Shown here piece by piece: positions 1-11,968 of a stretch of DNA of 64,000 nt. Location of the stretch: contig KV918762.1 of the NCBI GenBank assembly GCA_002049455.2, positions 372,001-436,000 on the forward strand, read 5' to 3'. Source of the stretch: Porphyra umbilicalis. Taxonomy: Eukaryota; Rhodophyta; Bangiophyceae; Bangiales; Bangiaceae. Made by a program: the position numbers and the translations under genes. Position 1 is the first letter of the stretch, and every line of letters starts with the position of its first letter. Below the pieces are notes generated by a model, which was not told the DNA's origin, searched no databases, and worked only from the letters and a program-made list of their open reading frames with translations.

Positions 1-1617
1 GATCAGCAATATCTTCCCAATCCGCTTCAGTCGTCCTGCAAATCGTATTTGGAAATTACCTGGTCCAATCCGACAATCAGACTTGTCTTGGATGGCGGAT
101 CGTCGGAGTAGTGTACCACTGTACTTGGGCGACTGGCCAGTACAGCGCGCCGCATTTCAGATTGAGGTGAAATGGGCCCAGTACACATATTCGCAGGGTT
201 ACTTGCCTCGTTTCCCCACTGTGTTCTTCGGAACTAGTACACCAGCGATTATTCGCGTTTTAAGACGTGCGTGTACTGTGACACCGGCCAATGATGTCTT
301 GAGGAGGGGGGGTGGTTATCATACACCCCCCCCCCAAGGCAGGGTTGTAAGTTCATGTTGAATCTATAGATGGTTCGATGAATCAGGTTGATTTCAAGAA
401 ACGAACCAAACCGAACGACAAACGACTTGGTTCTATTTATGATTAATTGCCCGGGCAGACAGGAGCTTTCGTTGACCACTTCAAGTTGATCAGCCAGGTC
501 GTTCAGGGCTGTGCGGCCGCTCTGACTGCCTCGTTCCCATACCCCCTGCAGGTCAGTCGCGCTGAGAGTTCTGCTTCCAGACCCTCCTTCATGTCAACTG
601 TTGCCAATCGGCTGTGTAACACCCTCGGCGCTGAGTACGTAGACCGATTCATCTGCTGTCATCGTGTGCGTGAATCGTGGCCTTTGTGGCTGGAGGATGG
701 ATGGGTCGTAGTCGCACCCAGGATTGCGTAGAGTGCAGCAAGGTGCTTCTCGGACAACGCGGCATCCACTCGCCCTCAACGCCCCGTCTAAACGTATCGG
801 TGTTTGGTCCTCTCTGTTTGTTCCCCCCGTCTCCGTTACTGCGCAGAGGCCCAGGCGGTCGTCAACGTCGTCGCCCCGGCGTCGGCTCGTTCCAGTCCTT
901 TGGATTGTGTCGCAGTGGTGGGGCAGGCAAGCAGGGCTCTGTCGCCGCCACTGCAGCAGGCCTGCTATGCACACGCTACATCGGCTTGGCGAGTTAAGCT
1001 CGATGGAGCTCGAGTCAGACAACCCGACTTCCCTAAGCACAATCTCAACTACATTAAACGTGGCACACTATGTATTACGCGGAACAAGTACGGCCTTTGA
1101 CATGTTGCGTTAAACCTGAACGCTCCAGCGTTTAAGTGAATCAGGTTGAATTCTGTTCATGTTTGGCAAACCAAACCAAACGCTGACAACCCTGCCCCAA
1201 GGGCTCTGTGGGGGCCCTGTTCAGACGGAATGCAAATACACAAGACTTGAAGCGTAACCGACCATTCCATTGAAACGTATCGCGCGCCAACAACGGTACA
1301 TGTTTCGCAGAGATGCGTCCTGCCAAATTTGTGGGCGCTACGCTTTTGGCCTGCCGGCAGTCGTTCTAGAGGATTGCTGACACTGCCTCCGGGATTTTTT
1401 TTTCCGACGCTGCACCAGCCCTACTGCCCACAACCACAAACACGCCGAGACTACCACTGTTGAAGGCAGGCATACACCTGCGCACCACCCAGGACGCCAA
1501 GAAAACGGACAACAGGCAGGAAAACAGAAGGAAGAACCAAAGCAGAGGGCAGAGAGCATAGGCGGAACGCGAACACGATAAGAAGAAGGGCCTCCAAGCC
1601 ACCACCAACGCAGGAAA
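1..1617. other. Unassigned DNA left of the first element
   Basis: I recognise no gene here. Open frames on both strands are short and lack family motifs. A G-run facing a C-run near 309-336 could form a small hairpin. AT-richer patches near 360-440 and 1080-1190 share short words (an AATCAGGTTGA block followed by AACCAAACC-type words), which hints at an old dispersed repeat, but the match is too weak to call an element. Confidence 0.5.
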
Positions 1618-1619
1618 TA

Positions 1620-1668
1620 TTGCTGGTCCCCCAATTTTGTCCTGCCGGCCTGGGACTAGGACTGACTG
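1620..1668 (+). repeat. Left terminal inverted repeat of the Tc1/mariner-like element
   Basis: It begins TTGCTGGTCCCCC immediately after TA. It matches the reverse complement of 11969-12017 over 49 bases with about four mismatches. Internal blocks AATTTTGTCCTG and GGACTGACTG are shared. Confidence 0.8.
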
Positions 1669-1927
1669 TTAGTTGGTGATGAAAACATTTCCTTGAAAGA
1701 TTAGGAAAAGTCCAACGTTGTTTCAAAGACAAAGTCCACAATTTACATGGCCTGCCGCGTAGTTGTGGTCACAGTGATGGCACATGAGGCGCCGATCTCA
1801 TGGCCACATTCGTTCTCCACACCATCGACGTCGCGACCGTCGTCGTCGATGTGTGGTCTGTCACTGTCGCCATCCAGCACCAGGCCTTCAGCAACAGGGA
1901 ACCTGTTTGTCATCAAGGCTGCCGAGC

Positions 1928-3433
1928 ATGGCCGGTGGTCCTTCTGGATCTGGAGCCTCGGCCGGCGCTCATGCCACCGGGGCGCCCCAGACGTCGAGTA
2001 CGCTCATAGCATTTGGTTTGCAGTGCGTGCGGTTCGGGGCAGCTCGTAGCGGCTATAACTGTTGAGTTGCGTTCGTACAGACCTGGATCAAATTTCTAAC
2101 ACCGCTGTTCTGCATGCCACGAACTGCTCGCTACCGATATTTCCCCCGTATTGGACTTCCAGCATCAGTTCGTGTCAGACGTTGCAGCGCATGCAGGATG
2201 CAGGGTCATATGGTTTCGACCTGCCCACTGGTGCAAGATCCTTGTTATCAGTGTGTCACCCGTTGTGGGCAGACAACGTGCGCGGTGTGCCCTGTGGCAT
2301 GCATGACGTGCAAGATCCCAGGCCATACAGAGGACATGCAGTCGTTCGTGATTCCCAAGGGGCGTGAGGCCAAGTTCGTGTGCGAAATGCATGATATCGC
2401 TGCAATGCACACCCGACTCCAAGTGATCATCGATGCCCGGGAGCTTACGCCTCGCCAATTGAAAGAGAAGCGGGCTCGCGCCAAGCAGTCTCTGATCGCG
2501 ACGGCTGGCGATTCTGGGCGGGAGTCGCACGTGGCGTCCCACGTTGCCAGATCAACGATAGTCGACGACGCGGGATTGGGCGGCGCGGCAGCTCAGCCAC
2601 GGACCAGAGATGCAGATGCTGCAGTCGCTGCCGCGCTGGACGCCGGTGCGAATCCTGGGGCTGCCCGACTTGCGGGCGCCCTTGCGGCGGATCGCGTGCG
2701 CCACGGTGATCGCGCTGTACCGGAGCCCCCCGTTGTCCCAGCATTTGGCGGGGCTAGCACCGTCGAAGAGGCGCGAGCGGCAGCCCTTGGCACCCTTGAC
2801 CGAACGTTTCGGTCAATGCAGCAGCCGAAGTACACCCCGGCTAAGCGAAAGAGCTTGAGCGACGTTTTGCGGACTGTTGGGGTGCAAGCGAGGCGCACTG
2901 GTGCTAACGTTGAGATCTACGGGTCAGAGAACCCCTACTTTATTCGCTCTGGTGCTCAGCTTCGCACTGCTGGGCTGAAGTTTGCACACATATCGGACGT
3001 TGAGCTCGCGTCGCAAGTGAGGGACACTCTTAACGCGTTTTTCTGTGCCCCTAACCACTTCTACGGTCAAGCTCTAACCGCCGAGTCGCTCGAGACCTCT
3101 GCTCTTGTGGCCACCCTGATGGAGTGCGCCGACAGCGCCGACCTCAAGACCGTTTCAATCCGAGCGGCGCTGACGCAGTTTGTCACCGAGATCCGCCGCG
3201 GGAACGAAGGCCTCCAGACGCTGTTTAATGTACGTTGCCTGTGACACCAAAGAGGAGAACGAGTAGTCCAAGACATCCCCCGTGCCTGAAACAATACAAA
3301 CACGCAACGCATACTAACTCTGCCTCTGATGCATCAACGACCCATGACGTCTGTGGTGAAGCATCTGGTACACCGCAGTGACGCCCACGTGACAGGTGCT
3401 CTGCAATGGTCCCCAGCTCGCGTCAATGCCTGA
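1928..3433 (+). CDS. Zinc-knuckle protein, probable accessory gene of the element
   Basis: The best-supported piece is the open frame over 2081-3229. It encodes a cysteine/histidine cluster: CSACRMQGHMVSTC fits a CCHC knuckle (C-x2-C-x4-H-x4-C), followed by CYQC, CAVC and CMTCKIPGH groups. A basic and alanine-rich linker and a helical C-terminal part follow. Proposed exons are 1928-2026, 2081-3229 and 3362-3433. The first intron is only 54 bases and ends TACAG. The second starts GTACGT, contains TACTAAC at 3312-3318 and ends GAAG, and all phases agree. Exon 1 (MAGGPSGSGASAGA...) is the least certain. No catalytic motif is visible. A nucleic-acid-binding partner of the transposase is plausible because both genes lie within one pair of inverted ends, but that role is inferred. 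A host gene captured by the element is the alternative. Confidence 0.5.
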
Positions 3434-3519
3434 GGGGGGTTCTCTCAAGCAGCACAACCACTGACGGAACCTATCCTGCATATGCCTCATCTCAGGAATA
3501 AGCTCAAGCGACGGGGACT

Positions 3520-4730
3520 CGAAACGCAGAAACTAACTCTCCAGAGTGACGATCCGCACTTTCCTGTGCCTTCCTGTATGGTATTTGTGTTTCTGATGGC
3601 ACTACTGAACTCGACAGGGGTGGAAACGCCAGGATCCGCGGCAAGCGCTCGCCGCCGGTCCGCGCGCAACGGGATGTTGCATGCGGTCCGGCGGCGGGAG
3701 CCTGGCACGACGGAAGGCGTGATTGGGCCGGCCGCGGTGGCGGTTGGACAGTCGGAGAGGCCATGTGAGGGGATTTGTGTGCTGTGTGGGACGGCAGAGT
3801 GGTGCGACAGCGGCGTCAGTACGGCCGTGGTGACGGTGGCGAAGGCCGCGTGCGTGGTGTTTGCTCGCATTCTGAGGTACGGCAGAGAGCGTGCGGATGG
3901 CGCCAGTAGCTCAGGGGACGGCTGCGTGCGCACCGGGGCTATGAGGAGGCCGTCGCGCATCACCGTCGGTGGTGGCCGGTGGCGGGGGTACGCGGGGAAT
4001 ACGTGAAACGCGGGCACTAACACACCTTGGATGCAAACCCCGCTTTTCTGTGCCTTCCTGTATGGTATTTGTGTTTCTGATGGCACCACTGAACTTGGCA
4101 GGGGCGGAAACGCCAGGATCCGCGGCAAGCGCTCGCCGCCGGTCCGCGCGCAACGGCATGTTGCATGCGGTCCGGCGGCGGGAGCCTGGCACGACGGAAG
4201 GCGTGATTGGGCCGGCCGCGGTGGCGGTTGGACAGTCGGAGAGGCCATGTGAGGGGATTTGTGTGCTGTGTGGGACGGCAGAGTGGTGCGACAGCGGCGT
4301 CAGTACGGCCGTGGTGAAGGTGGCGAAGGCCGCGTGCGTGGCGTTTGCTCGCATTCTGAGGTACGGCAGAGAGCGTGTGGATGGCGCCAGTAGCCCAGGG
4401 GACAGCTGTGTGCGCACCGGCGCTTTGAGGAGGCCGTCGTGCATCACCGTCGGTGGTGGCCGGTGGCGGGGGTACGCGGGGAATACGTGAAACGCGGGCA
4501 CTAACACACCTTGGATGCAAACCCCGCTTTTCTGTGCCTTCCTGTATGGTATTTGTGTTTCTGATGGCACCACTGAACTTGGCAGGGGCGGAAACGCCAG
4601 GATCCGCGGCAAGCGCTCGCCGCCGGTCCGCGCGCAACGGGATATTGCATGCGGGCCGGCGGCGGGAGCCTGGCACGACGGACGGCGTGATTGGGTCGGC
4701 TGCGGAGGCGGTTGGACAATCGGATGGGCG
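3520..4730 (+). repeat. Left tandem array: three copies of a ~484-base unit
   Basis: The landmark GGGAGCCTGGC recurs at 3694, 4180 and 4664, spacings 486 and 484. The third copy is cut where the unique arm begins near 4730. The first copy is the most diverged, and its outer edge fades near 3520-3557. Confidence 0.85.
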
Positions 4731-6305
4731 ATTGGAGACGTTTTGGCCTACTTGTGTCGTAGGGGGGTGTCACAGCGACCGTCCTGGGATGCGCGCGGTA
4801 CCTGTGTGCAGGTGCGTTGTGCGTCGTTTTGTTTTTTGGCGTTGCGTTCACGCTTTCGACGGCTCCGGTGACATAGGGCAGCCGTCGCTGATGCGTGCCG
4901 CGCGGGCACCACAGCGCAACTGCCATGACGCCCGCAACGTGCGGCGGCTTTGGTGGAGTAGGCGAAACACGGACACACGGACACTAACGCAATGCGGCGC
5001 CAACTTCTCATTTTTCTGTGGCTTCCCGTGTTCTTTTCTTGTTTTTGGTGGCGCCACTGAAGGAATCAGGGGCCGAATCGCCGGAGACGCCGGCGCATCA
5101 GCAAGGGCAGATCGATTTGCAAACGACGTTCTGTCACAAGCCGGCGTGGGCGGCGGGCGTGTCGGCCAGATCCTGGTCGCGGCCAGCTGGTCAGTTCTGG
5201 ATGTTTGACTTTCCCCCCCATGCGGTTCCCTCGTCACTTGTCAGGTTCTGTGGACTCTTTTACTCCTTTTTGTGTTCGGTGTGGCTGTGTTGGCTTGTCG
5301 GTTTTGGCAGTTGGGCCCGCCGCCCGGTGGCCGCGGCATCGTTGGTGGACTTGCTTTGCCGTTTTGTTGCTTCCATCTCTTTGGTTCGCCTGTGTGGAGT
5401 CTTCTTCCCCTTCGGCTTTCTGTTGTTGTGTTGTGGTCCTTGGGGGATGTTCTCGTTTGTTTTCACTTTCACGCTTTGCGTTGGGCGCCTCTGCATTGTC
5501 GTCTGTTGGTCGTCCAGGTTACGCCTGCAGCATCGAACAAGGCTATCTTTACTCCGACACCGCCGCAATCGGTTCTTTTCGTACAGAGATGAGCATCTGT
5601 TGACAAGGACGGGCGTAGGATGTGGTGTGTGGCGAGACGGGAGGGGGGTTGGGAAAGGCTGGAGCGCGTCCGCGGTGGGGAGGGTAAGCCACGTATTGGG
5701 AGCAGAAAGCACGCAGATGTGGATGAGACTGGTTTGGAAAGAGGGAGGGTGGTTAAGCAGCGGTGGGCATTGATCGAGGCAGAAGGCTGCAGGGGAACAG
5801 GTGGGCTGACCACAAGGCGGGCGTGCACGGGGACTGCGTCAAAGGCAGGATGGCACCGAAGCAGAGGTAAAATAGTAAGGGAGGACGTTGGTGCTGAGCA
5901 CGTTAGCATTGAAACACATCTCGGACTGTCCGATAAGGAACGCCCGAGCGTCGGGTCAGGCGCCAGCGCTCGTCCACAGCCACCGGCAACAGCCCCAAGA
6001 GAGTGGCCGCTGTGATCAAGAAAAAGCCGGGGGGTGCATCTGCTAGAGAATGCCCAGCTTACGTCTCCGTAAGTGACAGAAAAATGCCAGACGATAGGGC
6101 GCGGGGGACGGTGGGGCCGGGGGGGGGGGCGGGGGGGAGAGGACGGCTGTTTCGGTTGCGAGGCAAACCGTACCAAGTCAATGCGACTGTGGGATCGGTT
6201 CCAGGGGGGTGGGGGCGAGCGGGCCGCACCACCCCACTAGCCTTGGTTTGTAAAACTTACGAGCGCACCGGCCGTCTCTGCCCGTGCCCTGGCCAGCCGA
6301 CGGAG

Positions 6306-6655
6306 TGACGTGGTCCAATCGGATCGTGATGTCACTTGATTCAGCCAATGAAATCGAACACGGTGCGGGACTTCTTCGATTGTCGGAGCCAAGCGACACT
6401 GAAGGCGGACAAAGAGAGACAACGTGGTTGATTTTATTGGCTGAGTCAAGTGACATCACGATCCGATTGGACCACGTGACTCCGTCATCAGGCCAGGGCA
6501 CGGGCAGAGACGACGGGTGCAGCCCTAAAATTCACGGTCCGAAACTAGTGGGGTGGCGCAGCCCGCACGCCCCCACCCCGTTGGAACCAGTGCCACAACG
6601 TTGTCGATTTCATTGGCTGACGCAGGTACCAACATGTTCCGATTGGACCACGTCA
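6306..6655. promoter_or_regulatory. Symmetrical CCAAT / TGACGTGG cluster at the palindrome centre
   Basis: CCAAT or its complement occurs at 6315, 6345, 6436, 6466, 6612 and 6642. Each of 6315, 6466 and 6642 sits next to a TGACGTGG-type motif (6306-6313, 6472-6479 as CCACGTGA, and 6648-6655 as CCACGTCA). The outer pairs are mirror images; the middle copy is an extra inverted copy of the left one. CCAAT boxes and CRE/G-box-like ACGT cores are common in eukaryotic promoters. The layout suggests a two-way promoter or protein-binding core, but no transcript start can be shown from sequence. Confidence 0.4.
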
Positions 6656-8230
6656 CTCCGTCGGCTGGCCAGGGCACGGGCAGAGACGGCCGGTGCGCTC
6701 GTAAGTTTTACAAACCAAGGCTAGTGGGGTGGTGCGGCCCGCTCGCCCCCACCCCCCTGGAACCGATCCCACAGTCGCATTGACTTGGTACGGTTTGCCT
6801 CGCAACCGAAACAGCCGTCCTCTCCCCCCCGCCCCCCCCCCCGGCCCCACCGTCCCCCGCGCCCTATCGTCTGGCATTTTTCTGTCACTTACGGAGACGT
6901 AAGCTGGGCATTCTCTAGCAGATGCACCCCCCGGCTTTTTCTTGATCACAGCGGCCACTCTCTTGGGGCTGTTGCCGGTGGCTGTGGACGAGCGCTGGCG
7001 CCTGACCCGACGCTCGGGCGTTCCTTATCGGACAGTCCGAGATGTGTTTCAATGCTAACGTGCTCAGCACCAACGTCCTCCCTTACTATTTTACCTCTGC
7101 TTCGGTGCCATCCTGCCTTTGACGCAGTCCCCGTGCACGCCCGCCTTGTGGTCAGCCCACCTGTTCCCCTGCAGCCTTCTGCCTCGATCAATGCCCACCG
7201 CTGCTTAACCACCCTCCCTCTTTCCAAACCAGTCTCATCCACATCTGCGTGCTTTCTGCTCCCAATACGTGGCTTACCCTCCCCACCGCGGACGCGCTCC
7301 AGCCTTTCCCAACCCCCCTCCCGTCTCGCCACACACCACATCCTACGCCCGTCCTTGTCAACAGATGCTCATCTCTGTACGAAAAGAACCGATTGCGGCG
7401 GTGTCGGAGTAAAGATAGCCTTGTTCGATGCTGCAGGCGTAACCTGGACGACCAACAGACGACAATGCAGAGGCGCCCAACGCAAAGCGTGAAAGTGAAA
7501 ACAAACGAGAACATCCCCCAAGGACCACAACACAACAACAGAAAGCCGAAGGGGAAGAAGACTCCACACAGGCGAACCAAAGAGATGGAAGCAACAAAAC
7601 GGCAAAGCAAGTCCACCAACGATGCCGCGGCCACCGGGCGGCGGGCCCAACTGCCAAAACCGACAAGCCAACACAGCCACACCGAACACAAAAAGGAGTA
7701 AAAGAGTCCACAGAACCTGACAAGTGACGAGGGAACCGCATGGGGGGGAAAGTCAAACATCCAGAACTGACCAGCTGGCCGCGACCAGGATCTGGCCGAC
7801 ACGCCCGCCGCCCACGCCGGCTTGTGACAGAACGTCGTTTGCAAATCGATCTGCCCTTGCTGATGCGCCGGCGTCTCCGGCGATTCGGCCCCTGATTCCT
7901 TCAGTGGCGCCACCAAAAACAAGAAAAGAACACGGGAAGCCACAGAAAAATGAGAAGTTGGCGCCGCATTGCGTTAGTGTCCGTGTGTCCGTGTTTCGCC
8001 TACTCCACCAAAGCCGCCGCACGTTGCGGGCGTCATGGCAGTTGCGCTGTGGTGCCCGCGCGGCACGCATCAGCGACGGCTGCCCTATGTCACCGGAGCC
8101 GTCGAAAGCGTGAACGCAACGCCAAAAAACAAAACGACGCACAACGCACCTGCACACAGGTACCGCGCGCATCCCAGGACGGTCGCTGTGACACCCCCCT
8201 ACGACACAAGTAGGCCAAAACGTCTCCAAT

Positions 8231-10370
8231 CGCCCATCCGATTGTCCAACCGCCTCCGCAGCCGACCCAATCACGCCGTCCGTCGTGCCAGGCTCCCGCC
8301 GCCGGCCCGCATGCAATATCCCGTTGCGCGCGGACCGGCGGCGAGCGCTTGCCGCGGATCCTGGCGTTTCCGCCCCTGCCAAGTTCAGTGGTGCCATCAG
8401 AAACACAAATACCATACAGGAAGGCACAGAAAAGCGGGGTTTGCATCCAAGGTGTGTTAGTGCCCGCGTTTCACGTATTCCCCGCGTACCCCCGCCACCG
8501 GCCACCACCGACGGTGATGCACGACGGCCTCCTCAAAGCGCCGGTGCGCACACAGCTGTCCCCTGGGCTACTGGCGCCATCCACACGCTCTCTGCCGTAC
8601 CTCAGAATGCGAGCAAACGCCACGCACGCGGCCTTCGCCACCGTCACCACGGCCGTACTGACGCCGCTGTCGCACCACTCTGCCGTCCCACACAGCACAC
8701 AAATCCCCTCACATGGCCTCTCCGACTGTCCAACCGCCACCGCGGCCGGCCCAATCACGCCGTCCGTCGTGCCAGGCTCCCGCCGCCGGACCGCATGCAA
8801 CATCCCGTTGCGCGCGGACCGGCGGCGAGCGCTAGCCGCAGATCCTGGTGTTTTCGCCCCTGCCAAGTTCAGTGGTGCCATCAGAAACACAAATACCATA
8901 CAGGAAGGCACAGAAAAGCGGGGTTTGCATCCAAGGTGTGTTAGTGCCCGCGTTTCACGTATTCCCCGCGTACCCCCGCCACCGGCCACCACCGACGGTG
9001 ATGCGCGACGGCCTCCTCAAGGCCGCGGTGCGCACACAGCTGTCCCCTGAGCTACAGGCGCCATCCGCACGCTCTCTGCCGTACCTCAGAATGCGAGCAA
9101 ACTCCACGCACGCGGCCTTCGCCACCGTCACCACGGCCGTACTGACGCCGCTGTCGCACCACTCTGCCGTCCCACACAGCACACAAATCCCCTCACATGG
9201 CCTCTCCGACTGTCCAACCGCCACCGCGACCGGCCCAATCACGCCGTCCGTCGTGCCAGGCTCCCGCCGCCGGCCCGCATGCAATATCCCGTTGCGCGCG
9301 GACCGGCGGCGAGCGCTTGCCGCGGATCCTGGCGTTTCCGCCCCTGCCAAGTTCAGTGGTGCCATCAGAAACACAAATACCATACAGGAAGGCACAGAAA
9401 AGCGGGGTTTGCATCCAAGGTGTGTTAGTGCCCGCGTTTCACGTATTCCCCGCGTACCCCCGCCACCGGCCACCACCGACGGTGATGCACGACGGCCTCC
9501 TCAAAGCGCCGGTGCGCACACAGCTGTCCCCTGGGCTACTGGCGCCATCCACACGCTCTCTGCCGTACCTCAGAATGCGAGCAAACGCCACGCACGCGGC
9601 CTTCGCCACCTTCACCACGGCCGTACTGACGCCGCTGTCGCACCACTCTGCCGTCCCACACAGCACACAAATCCCCTCACATGGCCTCTCCGACTGTCCA
9701 ACCGCCACCGCGACCGGCCCAATCACGCCGTCCGTCGTGCCAGGCTCCCGCCGCCGGCCCGCATGCAACATCCCGTTGCGCGCGGACCGGCGGCGAGCGC
9801 TTGCCGCGGATCCTGGCGTTTCCGCCCCTGCCAAGTTTAGTGCTGCCATCAGAAACACAAATACCATACAGGAAGGCACAGAAAAGCGGGGTTTGCATCC
9901 AAGGTGTGTTAGTGCCCGCGTTTCACGTATTCCCCGCGTACCCCCGCCACCGGCCACCACCGACGGTGATGCGCGACGGCCTCCTCATAGCCCCGGTGCG
10001 CACGCAGCCGTCCCCTGAGCTACTGGCGCCATCCACACGCTCTCTGCCGTACCTCAGAATGCGAGCACACACCACGCACGCCGATTCCGCCACCGCCACC
10101 ACGGCCGTACTGACGCCGCTGTCGCACCACTCTGCCGTGCCACACAGCACACAAATCCCATCACACGGCCCCTCCGACTGTCCAACAGCAACCGCGGCCG
10201 GCCCAATCACGCCGGCCGTTGTGCCAGGCTCCTGACGCCGGCCCGCATGCAACATCCTGTTGCGCGCGGACCGGCGGCGAGGGCCTGCCGCGGATCTCAG
10301 CCTTTTTGCCTTTTCTGTGTTCAGGGTTGCATCCAGTGACAGAAAAGTGAGGCGTGTATGATCGGGGAAC
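8231..10370 (-). repeat. Right tandem array: five copies of the same ~484-base unit
   Basis: The landmark GCCAGGCTCCC recurs with GGCTCC at 8291, 8775, 9259, 9743 and the diverged GGCTCCT at 10227, all 484 bases apart. The innermost copy is partial, mirroring the left side. The outermost is the most diverged and fades near 10351-10370. The right array has two units more than the left. Confidence 0.85.
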
Positions 10371-10492
10371 GAGAACCAGCGGGACGGAAAGCGTTGGTAA
10401 TGGTTGAGTTAGTGAGAGCAGTGGCGCACCGCTACTGTCGATCTTTCCCGATATCGATAAGAGGCAGTTGGGAGGGCATCACTTACGGGCCG

Positions 10493-11506
10493 TTAGATGT
10501 ACAGTGTGTAGTTCCGCACCGCGGCCTTGACAAAGCCACGACACATGGCCGGCGAGATATAGGATAGCATGAGCGCAATGCAAAAGAAGGGCCACTCGTT
10601 GAACTGCTCGGGCGTGACGTGCCGTCGCAGCCAGCTGCTCCCGACTGAGAACACGTCCTCAATCGGATTGAAGTCGGGGCTGTAGGGTGGGAGGAGCCGC
10701 ACCAGCACCCCAGCGGCCTCAATCAGGGCGATTGCGGCCTGGTCGTGAACCCGGGCATTGTCGAGTATCAAAACACAGCGCTCGTTCTGCTGAGACCAGG
10801 GCAATGCAGGGTCATACGCATTCATGTGCGGCAGCAAGTTTTCCAGAGCGAAAAGCAAAAAGTCGACGGAGGTCTGGCCGGGGGGCGGCTGCGTGATTTT
10901 CCAGTCAAGAACCCGGTCGTGGCTCATGGCAACGAAGAAACTCGTGCTCACCCCCCGAGAGCTCGTTAGGTAACACTCGGCTCGATGCCCACGCAGTGAC
11001 CAGGCCCACTTCCTGTTGGCAGACCGTCCGCAGCGGTGCGCCTCATCCACGTAAACTCTAGCGCGCAGGGGAATGTCCCACTGATCAACGACCCAGCGCG
11101 CGCGGTCAAGCTCGTTTCGCGTAATAAAGGCTGTCTCGATCACCTTACGCGTCAATCCATTCGCAGCGAGTATACGAGAAACGGAGGAGGGAGAAATGAC
11201 AACATCCTCGCCAAGCAGTTGATGAAGGTTAGTGACAAAGTCCGATGTCTCGTCCAGAAAAGCCTCTGGGCACTGCTCAACAGCAAAAAGCACCGCAGAG
11301 CGCAGATCTGGGCATTTCAAAAAGCTGTCAGCGTGAGTGTTCCACTTCTCGGGGGCATAGTGGACCTCACCCGTGTCCTCGACGTATGCCAAAAAGCGAG
11401 TCAGTGTCCTGCGGGACATTCGCGTGTTACGAGCTGCCGTCTCTAGGCTCTGCCCATCATTGAGGTGCAGCGACACAGCAAGCTGACGCATTGGCGCTGA
11501 CTTCAT
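10493..11506 (-). CDS. IS630/Tc1-mariner-type DDE transposase
   Basis: Cut-and-paste transposase of about 337 residues, the usual size for the superfamily. The N-terminal ~45 residues form a helix-turn-helix (LETAARNTRMSRRTLTRFL). The catalytic triad is visible: D154 in VYVDEAHRCG, D249 in LILDNARVH and E283 in PYSPDFNPIEDVF, with 33 residues between the last two, near the DD34E pattern. The start MKSAPMRQL at 11506 is chosen because the upstream in-frame extension (to 11593) lacks family character. The frame is uninterrupted and all three catalytic residues are present, so the enzyme could be functional. It is convergent with the zinc-knuckle gene and lies inside the same TA-flanked ends, as expected for the enzyme that moves this element. 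Confidence 0.88.
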   Translation of the reverse strand: MKSAPMRQLAVSLHLNDGQSLETAARNTRMSRRTLTRFLAYVEDTGEVHYAPEKWNTHADSFLKCPDLRSAVLFAVEQCPEAFLDETSDFVTNLHQLLGEDVVISPSSVSRILAANGLTRKVIETAFITRNELDRARWVVDQWDIPLRARVYVDEAHRCGRSANRKWAWSLRGHRAECYLTSSRGVSTSFFVAMSHDRVLDWKITQPPPGQTSVDFLLFALENLLPHMNAYDPALPWSQQNERCVLILDNARVHDQAAIALIEAAGVLVRLLPPYSPDFNPIEDVFSVGSSWLRRHVTPEQFNEWPFFCIALMLSYISPAMCRGFVKAAVRNYTLYI

Positions 11507-11968
11507 CGTGTCGACACAAGCGGTACGCCAGACGTCGGGACGTCTGCGTGGCGCGAATCGTGCAACACAAGTTGTCACACTTGTCCGAGCCAACCCGAGC
11601 GGCGATTGTGAGGCCCAAGTGTGGCAAATCAGTCAACAGACGAGAGCCATGCACCGGAAGAAATGTCAAGAAAGATTGAAGAATCTGTGGATGTTGGCCT
11701 GTTGCAGGCAGCGAGCGGGATCTAAGCCCAGAAAAAGGGTTCTAAAGGGGAGAAATAGTGGCTTCCTGCTCAGGTGGGACACAGTGTGTCGGGAGTCTCC
11801 CATTCGGCTGGCAACGGAGGCACGTACCCTGTTTCAACAGGGCACACAAGGCTTACTAGCGAGATCGAAGTACTTACATGCCTACTTTTTGTATTGGTTT
11901 CCAACTTGTTTGCATCCAATATGGAATACATGAACATTTAAACAACTTTCGCCGCTATTGTGAAAATG
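11507..11968 (-). promoter_or_regulatory. Upstream region of the transposase inside the element
   Basis: About 460 bases lie between the transposase start and the right inverted repeat. There is no other gene. The region should hold the promoter and subterminal binding sites, but I see no diagnostic box. Confidence 0.35.

Larger units (their letters stand above)
3520..10370. repeat. 6.8 kb palindrome (foldback-like)
   Basis: Left and right halves are reverse complements about a centre at 6480/6481. Translations of 4453-6308 and 6653-8508 agree residue for residue in every frame compared, so the inner arms are at or near identity. Each arm has an inner unique part of about 1.6 kb (4731-6356 and 6605-8230) and an outer tandem array of a ~484-base unit. 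The non-palindromic loop is about 250 bases. Both outer edges decay into diverged partial units, so the ends are given to about 30 bases. The long open frames inside are by-products of GC-rich repeat sequence and resemble no protein family. A Foldback-type transposon is the nearest known structure. An assembly artefact is possible, but the unequal arrays and diverged edges argue against simple mirroring. Confidence 0.85.

Noticed and set aside
240-1200. Inverted or direct element ends sharing AATCAGGTTGA and AACCAAACC words
   Set aside because: Matches are short, broken and partly direct, partly inverted; no target duplication can be defined.
3487-4676. A gene family encoded by the tandem units
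   Set aside because: Near-identical translations reflect the tandem DNA repeat; no start context, domain or codon bias supports coding.
3482-10018. Long open frames (up to 330 codons) on both strands of the palindrome
   Set aside because: They are mirrored exactly with the DNA, occur in several frames at once, repeat with the 484-base unit and show no protein-family motifs.
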